NCBI RefSeq assembly: GCF_963678635.1
Contig: NC_087067.1
Location: 53,190,233 to 53,254,232 of the forward strand
Reading direction: 5' to 3'
Source: Symsagittifera roscoffensis
Lineage: Eukaryota; Xenacoelomorpha; Acoela; Convolutidae
DNA length: 64,000 bases
Part shown: one piece after another, positions 11,162 through 19,850 of the stretch
Numbering within the stretch: the stretch's first letter is position 1
How the letters are laid out: every line of letters starts with the position of its first letter
The notes under the pieces: generated by a model
Told to the model about the DNA's origin: nothing
The model's database searches: none
Seen by the model: only the letters and a program-made list of their open reading frames with translations
Made by a program: the position numbers and the translations under genes

Positions 11162-12009
11162 AGAGGAGTAATGGCGCGTGAAACATCAAAAGCCCTGCAC
11201 AGGATTGGCATAGCAGGGGTGGAAAGAGAGTTGAGGATTGTAAAAGTGTTAGAAGAGAATTTGCGCACCCTACAGCAGTGGGAAAGGAGCGGCTTTACAA
11301 CACAAGCTCGAGAAGAAGAATGACGGCAGCCAGAGAAGGGAGACCATCTGGCTGCTTGAATTGCGAAAACTGCGCAATTGAATCACTGAATAGCTCATTG
11401 AATTCAGATAAAACCAACCCAAAATTGCCAGGTATAACCATACCTTCAATCCTGAAGCAAATCATCAGCTACCACATTTTGCAGGAAAATCTACAGGACA
11501 CGAATTTACTGATACTGACGCCCAACTTCAAGCAACAATTTTAGAATCTCAAGAAAAACTAAAACCATGTTCCGAAGATTTTTTTGGAGAGTCTAGGCAC
11601 CAGTTTTCGTACAAATTTATTTAAGGACAATGATGCCAGTGTTCAAGCTAGCATGATGGAGAGCCTGGGCACAAAAAAAAATCAGGCGAATATTAAAGAT
11701 AGTGACACTAATTTTGAAAAAGTTAAAATCGCTTAATGAAAAAATAAGTACTTCAAAAGAACCACTGGTTAGAAATGATCAAGTAGAAGTTTTGAAGTTT
11801 GCCACCTCGTCGAGAAAAAAACTGAAATTTCGATGAAGTCAATGCTCGGAAAACTTGAGAATAACAAAAAAAAAAGAGTACAAGACGAGATATTGTATAG
11901 CATGTATTTTGGTGAGTGAAATAATAACTAACCCAACCAACCTTAATTTGGGTCAGTTAAAGGCTCTTTTCACTTCAAAGTTCAAAACATCACATCACTT
12001 TAGAAATCA
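11162..12009 (+). other. Sequence 3' of the R2 endonuclease; unidentified frame at 11278-11544
   Basis: Directly after the endonuclease frame there is a possible continuation (GVERELRIVKVLEENLRTLQQ, about 11217-11275) and then an 88-codon frame at 11278-11544 beginning near a KERLYNTSSRRRMT stretch. MTAAREGRPSGC resembles an R2 C-terminal tail. The second half of that frame and 11545-12009 look like unrelated AT-rich sequence without a recognised product. The R2-type 3' tail seen at 50.7 kb is not found here. Confidence 0.4.
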
Positions 12010-12704
12010 TTGAGAACGACAAAACTGACCATAAGTGTAAAGAATCACTGCCTGCAGAATAAAATTGACCTGCCGGCCTGGAGCGTAACGATGTTCTACA
12101 AGTACCTGAGTATTGATCTGGGTGCTAGTGGAAACAGAGTTACTTGTATCAGGCGGTTGGAAGAAAAGATTATGGCAATTAGAAGGGCACCGCTGAAACC
12201 CCAGCAGCGACTCTGGATCCTTAAGACTCACTTGATTCCCGGACTCTTCCACCAGCTAACTCTGGGATCAGTGACAAAGGATGTTTTGAGCGGCAGGGAC
12301 AGGGTTCTGAGTCGCACAATGAGGAATATTCTCAACTGGCCCTCGGAAACACCGGTTGAGATGTTCTATGCTGAGGAGATAGCAGGAGGGTTGGGCATCC
12401 CCCTACTTAAAGTTTGTATACCGCGCAACGTAAAGAGCAACGATTGGTTAGACTGGCAAGCTCAAAGGATGTGATACTGGCTGATGTGGCGGAAACCTCA
12501 CTTCTTCAAGATCAAATGAGGAAAGCTGCCAAATTACGTGGAGAAGTCGGGAATTTGACCCCTAGAAGTCAAAAGGAAACTAGGGACGCCCTGAAAGAAG
12601 CGCTCCACGAGAAGCTAGACGGAAAGGGGCTTCAGGCAATCTACATTAGCGGAGGTCATAAAATACTGACTAAAGGCACACTCTTAATGATCTTAAAAAT
12701 TTAA
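12010..12704 (+). pseudogene. R2-like thumb fragment, second copy
   Basis: The frame at 12010-12474 encodes the thumb from about residue 10 (KNHCLQNKIDLPAWS), through YLSIDLGASGNRVTC and APLKPQQRLWILKTHLIP, to IPLLKVCIPRNVKSNDWLDW. It is more complete than the previous copy because no stop interrupts it before 12472. After a frame break the next frame (12414-12704) carries LHEKLDGKGLQAIYISGGHK and ends abruptly at LLMILKI. The endonuclease is missing. The segment is nearly identical to 40590-41243, so the two share a recent origin. Confidence 0.75.
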
Positions 12705-13639
12705 ATCGATGTTCGCACACGTTTTTTTCATCTAATCCTAAAGAAAACTATAGGTATGTCATACAGAGGGTTTATAATTAGAAGTTTTGTCTTACTAACG
12801 AAACACTGACAAAAACAAGCCTGGTTGAATGGTATTATTTTGATAAAGATCAGATAAAAAAAACTCTGGAAGAAACTCTAAAAGAAGCAATGGGTCAATT
12901 ACCTTTTTGAGAGATCTTAAAATATACTCTGAAACGGAATACACGACATTGGTATCGAACTTAGCTCAAGGTACAACTGAAAAAGAAAAACTGGATGTGA
13001 AGTTATTGGTAGAATTTTTAAGGAAAACCTATTTGCGTTGCAGCATCTTAGGGTAGAGTCAGAACGTGTCGAATCTGATTTTTCTATCGAAGTCGACAGT
13101 CCTAAAAGAGTTTGCAAAGACAGGTATTGTATTGTATGCCTATTGTCGATAAGGTGCATAGCTAACTTTTCGGTCAGTGAGATGTGTCAGCACATCCTAG
13201 AAATTAAGGAGGATAGCCTTAACTTCAATGGGCACTGGAAACGTCACGATTTTAATTTGAAAATTTGCATTCAGCAAAATTATTTACATTTGAATAAGGT
13301 GTAAGTGATGATCCCTTTATAAATCACCTCAAAGAAATCAGTGTCTCTGTTTTTGAGGAAAACATAACTAATTTTATAACGTGTGAAAATGAGGAACAGC
13401 AATTGAAAGGACTCAGGGGTATTTTCAAATCGGATACTGGTAATACGCTTCTTAAGAACTTTCATTCAATCAAACAAGGTGCGTTAAATACTATCAAACC
13501 CGATACTTTTAGTTACGGAACCGGTAATTGGAGTCCAACACTAAGGGTTTCATATTTCGCTGGTTTGAATCACCACATCAAGTCTCCGGTGGCAGGAAAA
13601 ATTAGTGATTCAGATGAATGGCAACTGGAAAACGCTATT
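12705..13639 (+). other. Sequence upstream of module A, probably its degraded 5' coding part
   Basis: The first about 160 bp (12705-12862) recur at 41244-41400. Beyond that the sequence is unique in the window. Several open stretches lie in successive frames (about 12925-13020, 13038-13304, 13403-13735), and the last joins directly to module A sequence. They look like one protein broken by small gaps, with stretches such as SDEWQLENAISIKKLELSKK. I recognise no family. The ORF at 12917-13159 on the other strand is not supported. Confidence 0.35.
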
Positions 13640-14485
13640 TCAATCAAGAAACTTGAACTCTCAAAAAAAAAAGAGAGGTTAGTCAAAACGCTGAAAGTCA
13701 AGGTTCTGAAACACTGGTCGAGGCTGCACAATTAGAAGCCAGAACATAACCATTATGTGAAGTGCTTTCAAATATTGACGGAGAATCAGTTTATTCAAAT
13801 ACTAATGATCTTCTAGCAAAAAATAGAGAATCAGAGACAATTAAATTACCGCAGAAGTAGAATCAAATATCACAGAAATAAAAAGCTACTTCGTCAAAAA
13901 ACTAAAAAGTGTTACAGGAACCAGTTGATCTAATCAAATTTCGTTGGAAAACTGTATGAAACTCACATACGCAATGCTTGAGTACACTAACAGAAGTCAA
14001 TCACAAAGTTAAAATAGATCACGTCATGAAATCATGAAAGAACTTCGGAACGACAGTGTTTTCAAGCTTAGCGTTGGTAAAGTTGGAAAGTACAATTACA
14101 CAAAAGGCTCCGCTAAGTTTAATGCTGTAAACTCTGGTTTTTATGCGGGTAGAACAGCAGAATTCAAATCTGACCTAAGTCAAAGCTTAGGATGCAGGAC
14201 TGTGAACCACAAAATAGCAAGTTTAAGTAAGCTTCGGATAATGCTTGCTTCTTCGATAAAAGATCGGGATTCTATTCCTGATGAGGATAGCACGATGACA
14301 TAAGCGCGGAAACTTCTTTCAGCAAAGCAGCTTGCAAACGGTGTTTGGGTTTTGTTTCTATTACGTAACCCTCTATTTTGGATCAACGCACTGGAATCTT
14401 TTCTTGACAAAGTTTTGGATTCCAATGAAGAAAATCATAATTTTCTTCAATTAAATAACAGAAATTTCAGTGGTATAATTGGAGT
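13640..14485 (+). pseudogene. Module A distal part, interrupted by the BEL/Pao insertion
   Basis: This block recurs in the array downstream (26225-27060, 29295-30133, 32355-32616 with 33047-33596). The longest frame, 14034-14303, reads MKELRNDSVFKLSVGK then RTAEFKSDLSQSLGCRTVNHK and ends in a TAA after DSTMT. In the same frame the sequence continues without stops (ARKLLSAKQL, NPLFWINALESFLDKVLDS). The same TAA is in every copy at the equivalent place. At 14485 the module is split: its continuation (GAGGTAGAGCAAG) is found at 24048, beyond the retrotransposon. Function is unknown. Confidence 0.65.
14481..14485. repeat. Target site duplication, left (GGAGT)
   Basis: GGAGT precedes the left LTR and is repeated at 24043-24047 after the right LTR. 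Uninterrupted module A copies (27060, 30133, 33597) have a single GGAGT at this place. A 4-bp duplication with one more LTR base is equally possible because T is shared. Confidence 0.9.
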
Positions 14486-14971
14486 ATGCTCGCTAATCTC
14501 CAAACGAAAATAATTGCATCCAAATTCGTAAATTAATGAGATATTTATCGGTAAATAACTCAAGCAATAGATAATTTCGGTATTTTTCTATTGATCAGGA
14601 CATCATACAACATTTTTAGCATCTGAGCGTTTTTGGTACAAATCGGCGCAAGCTAGCCACAAGAACCGGTCGGTAATGTCCTTGAGACAAATTGCTCTTT
14701 TTGGCGGTCAACCTTAATCAAGGCTGAACCGAATTAGAACCAAAAAACAGTTAAAATAGGATGTAACCCCCGTTTTTAGTATATTAATACATGGGCAGGT
14801 GGGGGACTCGAACCTACGTCAACTGTTAACCTATATAATCGGCGTTAGCTTAGGCCACTCGGCCAACTGTGCTTATTGTTGTTACATTTTGGTTCAGTTT
14901 TATGCATTTATACTATTGTTTTATATGCATCTATACTCTACATTCTATACTCTACATTTGCATTGCAACAT
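14486..14971 (-). repeat. BEL/Pao 3' LTR (486 bp)
   Basis: In element orientation it starts ATGTTGCAATGC and ends CGAGCAT, so the ends ATG and CAT are inverted. The usual TG...CA lies one base inside. A TATAAAA motif lies at 14919-14925 on the minus strand and may be the core promoter. The last codons of pol run about 20 bases into this LTR. I found no difference from the other LTR when reading both through. Confidence 0.95.
14793..14872 (-). other. tRNA-like segment with A and B boxes in the 3' LTR
   Basis: Read on the minus strand this 80-nt segment resembles a class II (Leu/Ser-type) tRNA. TGGCCGAGTGG fits the Pol III A-box consensus and GGTTCGAGTCC fits the B box exactly, at normal tRNA spacing with a long variable arm. 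The acceptor halves (GCACAGT and the CCTGCC side) do not pair and the T stem is poor, so it is a decayed tRNA or the head of a SINE, not a working tRNA gene. It lies about 100 bp into the LTR, in the presumed U3 region, in the element's own direction. Confidence 0.7.
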
Positions 14972-17900
14972 CCTCCCCCCCTGAAGAAGGAAGAACCGGA
15001 GCGAGCTTAACGGTCGGCCGCGTGACTTCACGGGTTGCGGTCCTGACAAGGGCGGATCGGGCGCAACCGTCCTGTCCGTAGTTTAGCTTGACGATTCGGG
15101 CGAGAGGGTAGTACCCACGCGGACTATCGGGCTCAATCACCCACACGAGATCGCCTGTTTTAAGAGTGAAGTCAGAATGAGTGTGCCACTTGACACGCTT
15201 ATTCAGCGAGGGAACATATTCTCGAAGCCAACGAGACCAAATCGCGTTAGCATATGACTGCGCTCGCACGTACCTTTTCTTGTGATCGAAGTGCTCCCCG
15301 GGTAAAAGCGAAGGAAAGCTTGTGGCATGTTGTCCAAGCAAAAAATGGTTTGGGGTTAACGCTTCTAACTCACGTGAATCGGTACTAACGGAAGTGATTG
15401 GCCTCGAATTCAAAGCCTGTTCAACTAAGCAGAGTGTTGTTCCTAACACCTCTTCAGTGACTCGCCTACTGCCTAGGATATCGTACAGCACGCGCTTCAC
15501 GCTTCGGACGAGGCGTTCCCAGGAGCCGCCATGATGGGGTGCGCCTGGCGGGTTAAATTTCCAAGTAACACCTTTGTGTGCAAAAATGGTCGGAGCCATG
15601 CCATTCCAGCTCTTGATGCAGGCAAGTAATTCCTTTTCCGCACCAACGAAGTTCGTGCCATTATCCGACCAGATTGTGCTTGGCGTACCACGGCGCGCAA
15701 CGAACCGTTCAATGCCCATGACACACGAACTGGTGTCCAGAGACGGTACAATCTCAAGGTGTACAGCCCTGGTGGTGAGGCAAGTAAAAAGAAATCCCCA
15801 TCTTTTTTCCGTGCTTCTGCGAACCGGAACGTAAAGCGGTCCAAAGTAATCCACACCCGTATGATTGAAGGGTGGTTGCTTGTATCCGAGACGTTCGACC
15901 GGTAAATCAGACATAATTGGCTGGATGGTGCTTGCTTTGCGTTTACGGCATGTTACACATTGATTTTCGATAGACCGCAGTAGTCGACGCAACCCAAGTA
16001 TTGCATATTTTATATTTAAAACGGAGCGCATGTAATCCAATCCTTGATGAAAATGCTTATGGTGGAGGCTGCGGGCCACCAAACGAACTAAGGTATGTCG
16101 GGCGTCGAGTATTATTGGGTGCTTAGTATCAAACTCGGTATTCACTAAGCGCACAATCCGTCCGGTGGAACGAATGATACCAGCGGGACCGATAAATGGC
16201 GAGTATGTGGCAATTTTACTACTATTCTTAATAGGTTTGCCAGCGGTGAGTGCTTTTAACTCAACTGGAAAGGATTCCATCTGAGCAAGATGAATCAGTT
16301 TGCTTTCTGCAATATCAAGTTCAGTAGGGTCGGTGATTCGTAGGTCTTTACCACGAAAATGCTTATGTGAAGGCAACACCCTCAACATAAAAGCGACTAC
16401 TCGCTTATATCTTGTAAAGGAACTGAACCTTTCCCAATTGAACCCGTGTTCGGGATGTTTGATTGATGTGACATCGGTGACGAAGGAAGATGATGTCTCC
16501 AAGCAATTATCAACATCACAAGAAGGACCCTTCAAACGAATTTTATTGATTACACGTTCGTCGGGTATAAACGGCCAATCAGTAGTCCTGAGAATGCTCG
16601 GACCAATAACCCAGCTGCTATCCTTGAGGGCTTCCGAAGAAATCCCCCGCGTACCGGTATCAGCTGGATTATCGCCGCTCAGAACATGGTGCCACTCATC
16701 AATAGTGGTCGACTCGAGGATTTCGCCGACACGATTAGCGACGAATACAGGTAATTTTTCAGTGGAGTTTAGCCACTGCAAAACTGTTGTACTATCTGTC
16801 CACATAAAGACATGATTAATAGAGACGGTAAGTGCGGTCAGTATATCATCTTTTAGTCGTGTGGCGAGCAGAGCAGCTTGAAGCTCTAGCTTCGGTATAG
16901 ATAGCGCTTTCATGGGCGCAACGCGAGCTTTACCAAAGATGAAGGATATTTGAGTTTTATGCGAGCTCGCGAGTCGCGCACGCAAAAATCCAACAGCACA
17001 GAAAACGTCCTGCGAGCTATCACCGAACATGTGGAGCTCAATTTGATCAACAGGCTCTGTGAAGTAACAACGGGGAATAGTCAATTGCCCTAAGAGAGGG
17101 AGACCGGAGTGCCACTCGAGAAACTTATCTCTTATGTCTTCTGGCAATTCGTCGTCCCAACTTTGACCACTGATTTTCCAAATATCTTTCAGTAAAAGGC
17201 GGGCCCTAACTGTGTATGGAGCTACTAACCCAACAGGGTCAAACACAGAAGAGACGAAACTCAAGACGGTTCGTTGAGTTATTGCTTTATCGAGAGGACG
17301 ATCCACGCCTCTGCTAACAACCAATGTGTCTTTCACATGGTCCCACTTAAGACCTAAGACGTGTGATGATTGTTCGGCACCGTTACATATTTCCTTGATG
17401 GGTGAAGATGAGGTTTCGGATTCCTCGGGGTTCATTGCTGAAGTGATTTCATCAGCATTACTGACAAATTTAGTCAAATTAAATCCTCCCAATTTTAGTA
17501 AGGAAACCAAATCGCGACTAGTTTTAATTGCTTGGGTAACGTTCTCGAATGAATCCAAGTAATCGTCCATGTAAAATTTTTCATTTACGACTGAGGCGGC
17601 CTCAGGGTGTGTGGACATATTATCAGTTGCTGTTTTTCGCAACGCGAAATTGGCGCACGTAGGCGAATCCCGTGCGCCGAATATATGGCGAGTGTACTGA
17701 TGAACTACCACATCGGAAGTGGTATCCTCCCGCCACAAAAAACGGAGCGAAATTTGATCGCGGGCAAGGACTCCTACCTGGAGGAACATACCCTCTATAT
17801 CCGCGGAGACGGCGTACTTATGTTGACGGAATCGCAAAAGCACAAAAATTAAATTTTGGAGTAGGTCAGGACCCACCAATAAGGACTTATTTAAGGATGT

Positions 17901-19847
17901 GCCGTGAAACTTAGAAGCCCCATTAAGGACTCGGCGCACCTTACCCGGCTTATTCGGATTTACGACGGGATGGTGTGGAAGATACCACTCGCGATCGGAA
18001 CGCTTACGTGGATCATGCGGTTCGACGGTAACGACATAGCCTTTCCTAATGTCCTCTCTAATGGTTTCTGCGTATCTTTCGCGCAGCTCAGGGTCTTTAC
18101 TTAACCTTCTCTCCAATGATTTAAATTGGGCGAGTGACGAGTAATAATTGTTTGGTAGACTGACATTACTATCAATCCAAAGCATAGGCACAATGTATCT
18201 TTCGCCATTGTGAACGGTTTCAGAATTGAGGATGGATAAAGCATGTTTATCCGCGGCGGAACGGGCATCGACTTGTTTGAAAGCACCATACGATTCCAAC
18301 TCGTACCAGGATTTTATCTGGTCGGTCAGAGAAGAATCTTCAACAACACACTTGAAACACGAAGAAGTAGAATTACCGGACGGCGGCAACGGACCACTTA
18401 AGACCCAACCTATCGGTAGGCGAACGGAACACGGTGAGTTTTTATCATCTCCCAAGATGAACTCAATGGGTCTAACGGCGTGGTAGTAGTCTTGTCCGAT
18501 AATAACTTCAACGTCCTCATAAGTATATTGAATGGGCTTAATAGGTGCTAATTGTGGATATTTATTCTGCAAATCAGCAATATTGATTAATTCGGAACCA
18601 ATCCGAATACTGTCTTTAACATATGCACAGAGAGAAAATACGAAATCACTATTATTCGGCTCGGAGGAAACTGTAAACTTGACCCTCTGAGTCTCAACAA
18701 CGGTGGTCGAATTGAAACCACTAATTGACAAGTTAACGGGCTCCCCTACTAAGCCGAGACGGTTTACGAGTGACGAAGATACCCAGGAGTGAGTCGATGC
18801 ACTATCACAAAGAACCAACGTCAGGAGACTGGTTACATCCGAGGATACACCAAGTGTTGCAATTGGCAACAACCCTTTAGAAGATTCAATGTCATGTACA
18901 TCACTAACAGCGGCATGGGTGGAAGTGTTTGTATTCTCCTTGGATTTGTTTATTCCAGCCTTATTCGAGACCTTCGAATTTTCCTTCCGAGGAAATATTC
19001 TTTCGGCTCCATGGAGCAAGACATTATGTGTGCTATCACACTCTGGCTTCGGGCACTTTTTTGCTCTAGAACATTGCCGGAAACTATGATTGCCATTGAG
19101 GCAAGCGAAGCAAAGTTTCTGTTCAGCTACGTATTTTGCTCGCTGAGTAGCATTTTTTTCCTTAAAAACAGCACAATTCCACAATGCATGACTACCCTTA
19201 CACAAAACGCACGGCGGAAACTTAGACTTATCCTGAGCCTTACTAGTTACCTGGCTATTGGCTGCAAAAACTTTGGTTGTTTTTGGCTTAACCGGTTCTT
19301 CGTTTTTTGCCTTAGAGCTGAGTAAACGTAATCTTTCATGCCCCTCGGCCTTTTCTTTCAACCAGTTGTTAAAGTCTAAGAGTGTTGGTCGCTGCCAATT
19401 ATGTCTAACAGTATGCATTGACCAAGCCTCCTTGAGGTTAGGCGGAAGTTTACTAACAGCTTGGTTTAACAGGTTAACACTCTTTAGATCATCGTTGAAA
19501 GACAATGATTTGAAAACTGCTACGAGGCCAGATATGGCAGAGGAGAAACTAATGACATTTTCCGAATTGTGCATCTTAAGTGGAGGAAAAGTATTCAGCT
19601 TATCAAGATGCGCACCAACAATGGCATGTGGTTGCCCAAACTTCCGTTGCAAGGTGGCCAGTGCATCCTTGTACATAACGCCACTATAACTAAACTCCGC
19701 AATTGCGGTTTTTGCTTTGCCTGTGACGAGCGTTTTTAAGTATGTCAATTTCGTATCATCGGTGAGAACAGCGGAATCAACGGTGGACTTAAACTGACCA
19801 AACCATTCGTGCCAGTTTAACGGGTTGCCGTCAAACTGGGCTAACTT
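14952..19847 (-). CDS. BEL/Pao Gag C-terminal part and Pol polyprotein
   Basis: The frame is open from the codon after a TGA at 19848-19850 down to TAG at 14952. Residue numbers below count from the TTG at 19748, 33 codons in. A DUF1759-like gag core comes first (TYLKTLVTGKA, 2-12), then cysteine-rich zinc knuckles (180-238), an aspartic protease with CDSAST (314-319), RT with palm SADIEGMFLQV (648-658) and catalytic FYMDDY (725-730), and RNase H (D910, E955, D984, D1026). The integrase has a HHCC finger (H1230, H1234, C1264, C1267) and the triad D1300, D1362, E1411. A DUF5641-like tail (about 1485-1590) ends within the 3' LTR. All catalytic residues are present. The proteins would act in a cytoplasmic particle and then the nucleus. 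No ATG starts this frame near its head, so it must be the continuation of gag. Confidence 0.95.
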   Translation of the reverse strand, partial: KLAQFDGNPLNWHEWFGQFKSTVDSAVLTDDTKLTYLKTLVTGKAKTAIAEFSYSGVMYKDALATLQRKFGQPHAIVGAHLDKLNTFPPLKMHNSENVISFSSAISGLVAVFKSLSFNDDLKSVNLLNQAVSKLPPNLKEAWSMHTVRHNWQRPTLLDFNNWLKEKAEGHERLRLLSSKAKNEEPVKPKTTKVFAANSQVTSKAQDKSKFPPCVLCKGSHALWNCAVFKEKNATQRAKYVAEQKLCFACLNGNHSFRQCSRAKKCPKPECDSTHNVLLHGAERIFPRKENSKVSNKAGINKSKENTNTSTHAAVSDVHDIESSKGLLPIATLGVSSDVTSLLTLVLCDSASTHSWVSSSLVNRLGLVGEPVNLSISGFNSTTVVETQRVKFTVSSEPNNSDFVFSLCAYVKDSIRIGSELINIADLQNKYPQLAPIKPIQYTYEDVEVIIGQDYYHAVRPIEFILGDDKNSPCSVRLPIGWVLSGPLPPSGNSTSSCFKCVVEDSSLTDQIKSWYELESYGAFKQVDARSAADKHALSILNSETVHNGERYIVPMLWIDSNVSLPNNYYSSLAQFKSLERRLSKDPELRERYAETIREDIRKGYVVTVEPHDPRKRSDREWYLPHHPVVNPNKPGKVRRVLNGASKFHGTSLNKSLLVGPDLLQNLIFVLLRFRQHKYAVSADIEGMFLQVGVLARDQISLRFLWREDTTSDVVVHQYTRHIFGARDSPTCANFALRKTATDNMSTHPEAASVVNEKFYMDDYLDSFENVTQAIKTSRDLVSLLKLGGFNLTKFVSNADEITSAMNPEESETSSSPIKEICNGAEQSSHVLGLKWDHVKDTLVVSRGVDRPLDKAITQRTVLSFVSSVFDPVGLVAPYTVRARLLLKDIWKISGQSWDDELPEDIRDKFLEWHSGLPLLGQLTIPRCYFTEPVDQIELHMFGDSSQDVFCAVGFLRARLASSHKTQISFIFGKARVAPMKALSIPKLELQAALLATRLKDDILTALTVSINHVFMWTDSTTVLQWLNSTEKLPVFVANRVGEILESTTIDEWHHVLSGDNPADTGTRGISSEALKDSSWVIGPSILRTTDWPFIPDERVINKIRLKGPSCDVDNCLETSSSFVTDVTSIKHPEHGFNWERFSSFTRYKRVVAFMLRVLPSHKHFRGKDLRITDPTELDIAESKLIHLAQMESFPVELKALTAGKPIKNSSKIATYSPFIGPAGIIRSTGRIVRLVNTEFDTKHPIILDARHTLVRLVARSLHHKHFHQGLDYMRSVLNIKYAILGLRRLLRSIENQCVTCRKRKASTIQPIMSDLPVERLGYKQPPFNHTGVDYFGPLYVPVRRSTEKRWGFLFTCLTTRAVHLEIVPSLDTSSCVMGIERFVARRGTPSTIWSDNGTNFVGAEKELLACIKSWNGMAPTIFAHKGVTWKFNPPGAPHHGGSWERLVRSVKRVLYDILGSRRVTEEVLGTTLCLVEQALNSRPITSVSTDSRELEALTPNHFLLGQHATSFPSLLPGEHFDHKKRYVRAQSYANAIWSRWLREYVPSLNKRVKWHTHSDFTLKTGDLVWVIEPDSPRGYYPLARIVKLNYGQDGCARSALVRTATREVTRPTVKLAPVLPSSGGEDVAMQM
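14972..14982 (-). promoter_or_regulatory. Polypurine tract
   Basis: An 11-base purine run (AGGGGGGGAGG on the minus strand) directly abuts the 3' LTR, where plus-strand DNA synthesis is primed in LTR retrotransposons. It also lies within the last codons of pol. Confidence 0.9.
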
Positions 19848-19850
19848 TCA
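19848..19850 (-). other. In-frame TGA between the two gag parts
   Basis: The two open stretches lie in exactly the same frame and are separated only by this codon, which falls just before the conserved FDGNPLNWHEWF block. The next base is A. No slippery heptamer or obvious stem was noticed nearby. A C-to-T change at a CpG in an arginine codon would also give this stop. Confidence 0.9.

Noticed and set aside
14793-14872. Functional tRNA gene in the LTR
   Set aside because: The boxes are good but the acceptor halves do not pair and the T stem has mismatches, so it is only tRNA-like.
16300-16815. Long plus-strand frames within pol (also 18789-19325 and 20209-20589)
   Set aside because: They overlap the well-supported gag-pol frame on the other strand and show no family features.
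19746-19748. Start of pol at TTG 19748
   Set aside because: The frame is open for 33 more codons upstream with conserved gag residues up to the TGA. TTG is not a plausible animal start here.
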